A stretch of 9,241 nucleotides of DNA from assembly GCA_937127195.1 (NCBI GenBank), contig CAKZLT010000649.1, forward strand, positions 1-9,241. Reading direction: 5' to 3'. The stretch comes from an uncultured Saprospiraceae bacterium. Lineage in GTDB: Bacteria > Bacteroidota > Bacteroidia > Chitinophagales > Saprospiraceae. A program made the translations under genes and the position numbers. Under the pieces are notes generated by a model that ran no database searches, had not been told where the DNA came from, and saw only the letters and a list, made by a program, of their open reading frames with translations. Positions 4,844-9,241 of the stretch are shown piece after piece. Each line of letters starts with the position of its first letter. Position 1 is the first letter of the stretch.

Positions 4844-5683
4844 ATGAAAAAGATACTTTTTCCAACAGTCTTTTCAGAAACCAGTATCAATGCTTTCAAA
4901 TATGCTTTGGAAGTCGCCAATCAATTTAATGCAAGTATTACAACTGTTCATTCTTTTATCGCACCTATGGCGATGGCAACTCCTGGCGTATTAATTCAGG
5001 ATGTAGTTGAAGCTACGGAAAAAAAAGAACAAGAAGAATATAATTTTTTTATAAGGAAAATGCATGATATTTCGCAAGAAGCTGGTAGGTTACACATTGA
5101 AGTCAATAACCGATTAGAGTATGGTTTGGCAGTTGATGAAGTTGTGGATATGGCGGATGAAGAAGATTTTGATTTGATTGTGATGGGAACTGAAGGTTCA
5201 GAAGGTTTTGGTCGTTGGTTGATAGGAACACATACGAGTAATGTGGTCAAAAAGGCGAAATGCCCCGTTTTTGTTATTCCTGACGAAGCGAAATATCGAC
5301 CGATTAAAAAAATTGCTTATGCGACAGACTTCAAAACTTTGAAAGATGAGGTCGTTGATAACTTAATGGAATGGGTCAAAAGGTTTGGTGCAGAGTTTCA
5401 TTTTATTCATATAGCTCATAAGGGAGAATATATTGATGTGGATGAATATCAAAACTTAGAAGAAATCGTTGATATGAGTAAGAAATATGATAATATCAAA
5501 TTTAAAATCATTTATGATAATGATGTCTTGGATGAGTTAGAAGATTTTGCTGAGGATAATAACATTGATATTTTGATGATGGTCAAGCGTAAGTTGTCAT
5601 TTTTTCAACGAATTTTTGAGCCAAGTTTGACACAGCAAATGACCTTTGAAACAGAAGTTCCATTGTTGATTTTTCATCAATAG
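4844..5683 (+). CDS. Tandem-domain universal stress protein (UspA family)
   Basis: 279 residues made of two Usp domains (about 1-147 and 152-279), a common Bacteroidota arrangement; cytoplasmic, with no signal peptide. Domain 1 starts KKILFPTVFSETSINAFKYA and carries the complete nucleotide-binding glycine motif G-2x-G-9x-G-(S/T): G115, G118, G128, T129, followed by SNVVKKAKCPVFVIP. Its strand-1 end reads P-T-V-F-S, whereas ATP-binding Usps usually have Asp at the V9 position. Domain 2 starts KKIAYATDF, so it keeps that Asp, but its C-terminal region (from DILMMVKRK on) lacks the glycine motif. Usp proteins help cells survive starvation, oxygen or redox stress; the biochemical action is usually unclear. 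An AGGA sits 3 nt before the ATG. Upstream FNR-like boxes suggest oxygen or redox control, and a strong terminator follows, so it is probably monocistronic. Confidence 0.93.
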   Translation: MKKILFPTVFSETSINAFKYALEVANQFNASITTVHSFIAPMAMATPGVLIQDVVEATEKKEQEEYNFFIRKMHDISQEAGRLHIEVNNRLEYGLAVDEVVDMADEEDFDLIVMGTEGSEGFGRWLIGTHTSNVVKKAKCPVFVIPDEAKYRPIKKIAYATDFKTLKDEVVDNLMEWVKRFGAEFHFIHIAHKGEYIDVDEYQNLEEIVDMSKKYDNIKFKIIYDNDVLDELEDFAEDNNIDILMMVKRKLSFFQRIFEPSLTQQMTFETEVPLLIFHQ

Positions 5684-5767
5684 TTTTTTGAGTATTGAAC
5701 GCTCCAGATATTTTTGATAAAAGCGACCTTCGATAGCTATTTTGATTAGGTGCTTTGACAATTTTTG

Positions 5768-5822
5768 CCACCATCGAGATTTTGGGATAAAAAAATTCCA
5801 AATTTCGGTGGTGGTTTTTTTT
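5768..5822 (+). terminator. Intrinsic terminator of the usp gene
   Basis: A long hairpin: 5768-5782 pairs with 5800-5814 over 15 positions (13 Watson-Crick, two G-U), then a bulged T and three or four further pairs (5784-5787 with 5796-5799), with an A-rich loop. Eight T follow directly (5815-5822). The flank on the left is T-rich, not A-rich, so it works only for plus-strand transcripts. It lies about 85 bp after the usp stop. Confidence 0.92.
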
Positions 5823-6032
5823 AGTATGTGAGCAGAAAAAAGAGGAGTTAGAATATGGGATTATTTTTGCTCAAGTACTTAAAATCATAGATGTTATTTC
5901 ATTTTTATTGTTATCCAGGTTTGGGGAGTTTGGGGAATTCTCAGGTAAACCAGCGTAAATATTGTAGTGCCATAATAAGATTTTTTATTTTTTAAAATAA
6001 AACCAATCGACCAACCCTAAGCGTACCTCTCC

Positions 6033-6050
6033 ATAGGTTTATCAACCTAT
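6033..6050. promoter_or_regulatory. 18-bp palindrome ATAGGTT-N4-AACCTAT upstream of the SusC-like gene
   Basis: Seven-bp arms at 6033-6039 and 6044-6050 are exact inverted repeats around 4 nt. If transcription starts near 6123, the centre lies about 80 bp upstream, a normal position for an activator site. It has the same 7-4-7 geometry as the palindrome at 4733-4750 but a different sequence. No regulator can be named. Confidence 0.35.
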
Positions 6051-6061
6051 ATATGTACTCA

Positions 6062-6110
6062 TAAGGACAAATAAAGAAGGTTATACCTTAAAATATAGAA
6101 AAAGTCCTTA
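6062..6110. repeat. Nested inverted repeats overlapping the SusC-like gene promoter
   Basis: Outer arms TAAGGAC (6062-6068) and GTCCTTA (6104-6110) are exact inverted repeats; between them sits an inner dyad AAGGT-N3-ACCTT (6077-6089). The right outer arm overlaps the putative -7 element, so the structure would lie in the promoter DNA, as an operator, rather than in the mRNA leader. Confidence 0.35.
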
Positions 6111-6116
6111 CTTTCG
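6109..6116 (+). promoter_or_regulatory. Putative -7 promoter element TACTTTCG for the SusC-like gene
   Basis: Matches the Bacteroidota primary-sigma -7 consensus TAnnTTTG at all but one specified position (C for T). The start point would be near 6123, giving a 5' leader of about 36 nt. No clear -33 TTG is visible at the expected distance, so the call is tentative. Confidence 0.4.
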
Positions 6117-6158
6117 TGTCCAAATAAAAAGAAATCACTAAATTAAAACAACGCTTTT

Positions 6159-9100
6159 ATGGTATCGAACAGCTACCTTTTTTTTAAAAATAATAATAAA
6201 AAGAGCTTTAAATGGCTCTTTCTATTATTACTCACTTTGCCTACCGTTGCTTTTTCACAACAAAAAATATCGGGAACTATCTTTGATGCAGCAGACAATC
6301 AACCATTAGCTGGTGCATCAGTAAAGGCAATGAACGGGGATGCAGTAGCGATTGCTAATAATATGGGAAAATATGAAATATTGGTAAATAAAGAAACGGA
6401 TATTTTAGTTTTTTCTTTTATTGGTTATGCAACTCAAGAAATTCAAGTTGCTAATAATCAAGAGATTAATGTTGCTATGATTAGTAATTCTGTCAATGTC
6501 GATGAGTTAATTGTAACAGCTTTAGGTTTAGAGCGTTCTTCCAAAAGCTTAGGATATTCGGTACAAGAAGTTGAAGGAAAAGACTTAAATCAAGTTCAAG
6601 CGGTCAATTTTTTGGATAATATAGGTTCTAAGTTGGCAGGCGTTCAGATTACCGCTGGAGCATCTGGCGTAGGTGCGAGTTCAAAAGTGACTATTCGAGG
6701 AGAAACTTCATTTACGAGTAATAATCCGTTATTTATCGTAGATGGAATACCGATTAATAATAGAACAACTGTTGATATTACGAATGAAGCATCGGCAGGT
6801 TTTCAAGAAATTGACTGGGGAAATGGCGCAATGGAAGTTAATCCGTTTGATATTGCTTCGGTTTCTGTATTGAAAGGCCCAAGTGCAGCAGCTTTATACG
6901 GAACACGAGCAGCGAATGGAGTTGTCGTAATTACCACCAAAGATGGCTCAAATAGTAAAGGTTTAGGTGTTAGTTTTAATTCTTCAACTTATGTGGACAG
7001 AGCATTTCGTTTGCCACAATTCCAGAATACCTACGGTCAAGGAACAGGTGGAGCGTTTGAGTTCAAAGACGGAAAAGACGGTGGTGTCAATGACCGTTTG
7101 TCATGGAGTTGGGGACCAAAAATGGAAGGTCAATCTATTCCTCAATATGATAGTCCTGTACAATTAGCTGACGGAACGACAGTTCGAGGTGGTGATATTG
7201 CAGTTCATGGTGGTTTGCCAATAGAAGGAACACCTTTCGCAGCGCGTCCTGACAACTTGAAAGATTTCTTTGAAACTGGTGCAACGACGATGAATAATAT
7301 ATCACTTTCAAATGGTTTTGATAAAGGTAACTTCAGATTATCATTAACCGACTTACGAAGTAAGAGCATTATTCCAGGTTCGCGTTATAATCGAAAAACC
7401 GTAGCAGCGCGTTTGAATTTCACACCAACAGAAAAACTTCGTATTTCTACGAATATTAATTATGTAAATTCAAATAGCACGAACCGTCCTGGTAATGGAT
7501 ATGGTTCCGAAAATATCATGTACGACCTTACCGCTTGGGCTGGTCGTCAGATGAATTACGAGCCATTAAAAGAGTATTGGCAGCCAGGATTGGAAGGAAC
7601 GGAACAATTTTCATACAATTACACCTTTTTTGATAATCCATATTTAATTTTATTAGAAAATAGAAATGCTTTCAATCGCGACCGTGTTTTTGGAAACGTT
7701 TCGGCTAGTTACGAATTTACAGACGAACTTTCTTTGGTCATCAGAACAGGAATGGACTATTCAAATGAGTTGAGAACGATGCGTCGAGCATTTAGTACTT
7801 TGCGTTTTGTAAATGGAGGTTATGCCGAAAATGATGTGGCATTTAGAGAGGTGAATAGTGATTTGTTATTGAATTATTCTAAAAATATAAATACCGATTG
7901 GTCGCTAGACATTTCGGTTGGTGCAAATAGAATGAACCAAATGGCGAGCTATTCGCAAACTCAAGCGACAGCATTGGCACAACCTGGTGTTTTTCGTTTG
8001 GCAAATGCAGCAGCACCATTAGAAATTTTTGAAAATTTAGCCCAAAAGCGGATTAATAGCGTTTATGGCATTGCAAAATTAGGCTTTAAGGACTTTTTAT
8101 ATGTTGATGTTACTGGTAGAAATGATTGGTCAAGTGCTTTAGCGACACCAACTTCTACGGATAATGTATCATTCTTTTATCCATCGGTTTCGACAAGTTT
8201 CGTTATTTCAAATGCGATTGAATTGCCCGAAATTATCTCTTTTGGAAAAATAAGAGCAAGCTACGCACAGGTTGGAAATGATACTGACCCATATCGTACA
8301 ACTGGAATTTTTGCGGCTGGAACGCCATTTAATTCATTACCGACTTTCAGTGACCAATCAACTTTAGCGAATCCAAATCTTTTGCCAGAACGCTCAACTT
8401 CATTGGAGTTTGGTGCTGATATTCGTTTTTGGGAAGATAGAATTAACTTAGATGTTACTTATTATAATGTAGTAACGGATAACCAAATTTTGGCGTTACC
8501 AATTGCAGAATCTTCGGGATATACACAGCAAACGGTCAATGGAGGTAAGGTTGCAGCGAATGGTTTAGAGATTGTTTTGGGTATTTCTCCTATCAGAACG
8601 CCAGATTTTCAATGGAATACTTTAGTGAATTTTAGTAGAAATGTAGCAACAGTAACGGAATTGCCAGAAGGTGCGGATCGAGTTACTTTGGCTTATTCAA
8701 GAGTTTATAATGCGGTTTCTCAGACGGTTTGGTTTCAAGTTGAAGAAGGTGGACGAATCGGGGACATGTACGGAACAGGTTATGCTAAAGATGAGAATGG
8801 TAATTTTATTATCAATTCTGATGGTTTATATATCGTTGATAATACATTGAAAAAATTAGGTAATTACAATCCAGATTTTATTATTGGTTGGATTAATAAT
8901 CTAAGTTATAAAAACTTTGATTTCAGTTTTGTCTTAGATTGGAGGCAAGGTGGCGAGATTGTGTCTAGAACGCAAGCTCTCGGTGGTGGTTCTGGGCAAT
9001 TAATAGAAACGGAAAGCCGACCAGAAGCTGGAATTATAGCAGAAGGTGTGACTGAAACGGGGGAAGTCAATACAGTGGCAGTAAGTGCAGAAAGTTATTA

Positions 9101-9241
9101 TAGAACTTTTTATAATAGAAATCATGAGGAAAATAATACGTTAGATGCTTCTTTTGTGAAGTTGCGCGAGATGAGGTTAGGTTACACTTTTCCTGATAAT
9201 TCTCGTTTGAAAGGCTTAAAAATAGCTCTAATTGGTAAAAA
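6159..9241 (+). CDS. SusC/RagA-family TonB-linked outer membrane protein, 3' end cut off
   Basis: An open frame of 1027 codons runs from the ATG at 6159 to the window edge with no stop. Such proteins are 22-strand beta-barrel importers in the outer membrane, energised by TonB and capped by a SusD-like lipoprotein; substrates are usually glycans or peptides. Seen in order: a signal peptide (hydrophobic 19-32, likely cut after AFS at 33); a carboxypeptidase-D-regulatory-like beta-sandwich (about 36-110) with GTIFDAADNQPLAGASV; the SusC signature VDELIVTALGLERSSKSLGY (114-133); the plug with LAGVQIT, VTIRG, VDGIPINN (194-201) and VLKGPSAAALYGTRAANG (from 237); then the barrel, with VTGRNDWSS, IRASYAQVGND and LLPERSTSLEFGADIRF. 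No STN domain is present, so direct anti-sigma signalling is unlikely. The substrate cannot be read from the sequence. A susD-like gene would be expected just beyond the window. The last barrel strands are missing. Confidence 0.96.
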   Translation, partial: MVSNSYLFFKNNNKKSFKWLFLLLLTLPTVAFSQQKISGTIFDAADNQPLAGASVKAMNGDAVAIANNMGKYEILVNKETDILVFSFIGYATQEIQVANNQEINVAMISNSVNVDELIVTALGLERSSKSLGYSVQEVEGKDLNQVQAVNFLDNIGSKLAGVQITAGASGVGASSKVTIRGETSFTSNNPLFIVDGIPINNRTTVDITNEASAGFQEIDWGNGAMEVNPFDIASVSVLKGPSAAALYGTRAANGVVVITTKDGSNSKGLGVSFNSSTYVDRAFRLPQFQNTYGQGTGGAFEFKDGKDGGVNDRLSWSWGPKMEGQSIPQYDSPVQLADGTTVRGGDIAVHGGLPIEGTPFAARPDNLKDFFETGATTMNNISLSNGFDKGNFRLSLTDLRSKSIIPGSRYNRKTVAARLNFTPTEKLRISTNINYVNSNSTNRPGNGYGSENIMYDLTAWAGRQMNYEPLKEYWQPGLEGTEQFSYNYTFFDNPYLILLENRNAFNRDRVFGNVSASYEFTDELSLVIRTGMDYSNELRTMRRAFSTLRFVNGGYAENDVAFREVNSDLLLNYSKNINTDWSLDISVGANRMNQMASYSQTQATALAQPGVFRLANAAAPLEIFENLAQKRINSVYGIAKLGFKDFLYVDVTGRNDWSSALATPTSTDNVSFFYPSVSTSFVISNAIELPEIISFGKIRASYAQVGNDTDPYRTTGIFAAGTPFNSLPTFSDQSTLANPNLLPERSTSLEFGADIRFWEDRINLDVTYYNVVTDNQILALPIAESSGYTQQTVNGGKVAANGLEIVLGISPIRTPDFQWNTLVNFSRNVATVTELPEGADRVTLAYSRVYNAVSQTVWFQVEEGGRIGDMYGTGYAKDENGNFIINSDGLYIVDNTLKKLGNYNPDFIIGWINNLSYKNFDFSFVLDWRQGGEIVSRTQALGGGSGQLIETESRPEAGIIAEGVTETGEVNTVAVSAESYYRTFYNRNHEENNTLDASFVKLREMRLGYTFPDNSRLKGLKIALIGK

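Larger units (their letters stand above)
5823..6158. other. 336-bp leader region before the SusC-like gene
   Basis: I see no credible protein gene here. It holds a direct tandem of the 9-mer GTTTGGGGA at 5919-5936 (G-rich in an AT-rich setting), a 9-bp A/T hairpin (5983-5991 with 5994-6002), an 18-bp palindrome at 6033-6050, nested inverted repeats between 6062 and 6110, and a plausible -7 promoter element at 6109-6116. There is no Shine-Dalgarno before the ATG, which is usual in Bacteroidota. Confidence 0.55.

Noticed and set aside
4996..5801. Two minus-strand open frames opposite usp and its terminator
   Set aside because: Antisense shadows; the second would read through the strong usp terminator hairpin and has no family resemblance.
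5855..5890. Eleven-residue plus-strand open frame preceded by GAGGAG
   Set aside because: Purine-rich upstream sequence is suggestive, but the peptide is too short and Bacteroidota rarely depend on Shine-Dalgarno sites; no further support.
6967..7167. Plus-strand 66-codon open frame
   Set aside because: Lies wholly inside the SusC-like gene in another frame; the SusC reading is continuous with clear family motifs on both sides.
1..9241. CRISPR array, tRNA, rRNA, integrase or IS transposase
   Set aside because: No regularly spaced repeats, no tRNA-like cloverleaf or rRNA sequence noticed, and no transposase or integrase motifs in the open frames.

Overview
The window is AT-rich and comes from a member of the phylum Bacteroidota. 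Evidence: a SusC/RagA-type TonB-dependent outer membrane protein with the typical N-terminal carboxypeptidase-D-like domain, a DUF3822 protein next to rsmD and coaD, weak or absent Shine-Dalgarno sequences, and one TAnnTTTG-like -7 box. The protein sequences look most like Cytophagales (for example the Emticicia/Runella/Flectobacillus group), but that placement rests on impression only.

Left part, minus strand (1-2723): a housekeeping cluster read right to left. It encodes a membrane-anchored pseudopilin-like protein, a DUF3822 protein (TTG start, overlapping its upstream neighbour by 13 bp), an RsmD-type 16S rRNA guanine methyltransferase (10 bp overlap), CoaD (phosphopantetheine adenylyltransferase) and, cut by the window edge, a DUF1569/DinB-like protein. 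The tight overlaps suggest one transcript for the first four genes.

Middle (2724-4429): a spacer with two hairpins sharing the same arms, then a short, degenerate SDR-like protein on the minus strand. After a divergent AT-rich promoter region comes a plus-strand lipoprotein of the CpcT/CpeT chromophore-lyase family, which is unexpected in an organism with no visible phycobiliproteins.

Noncoding block (4430-4843): the most interesting part. Just after the cpcT-like gene lies a GC-richer ~190-nt stretch whose two ends fold on each other into a long rod (outer stem, asymmetric bubble, 15-bp inner stem, large apical domain). It is a candidate structured RNA of 6S-like topology, or alternatively a MITE. 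It is followed by two FNR-type boxes (TTGAT-N4-ATCAA, one perfect, one 9/10) centred 22 bp apart, and an 18-bp palindrome, upstream of a two-domain universal stress protein gene (4844-5683). That gene ends at a strong intrinsic terminator. The arrangement suggests oxygen- or redox-responsive control of the stress protein.

Right part (5823-9241): a 336-bp leader with several inverted repeats and a plausible -7 promoter element, then a SusC/RagA-family outer membrane transporter that runs off the window after 1027 codons. The genes of the right half do not form an obvious single pathway. I did not find a clear novel multi-gene system; the candidate RNA, the FNR-box pair and several proteins with altered key residues are the points worth following up.
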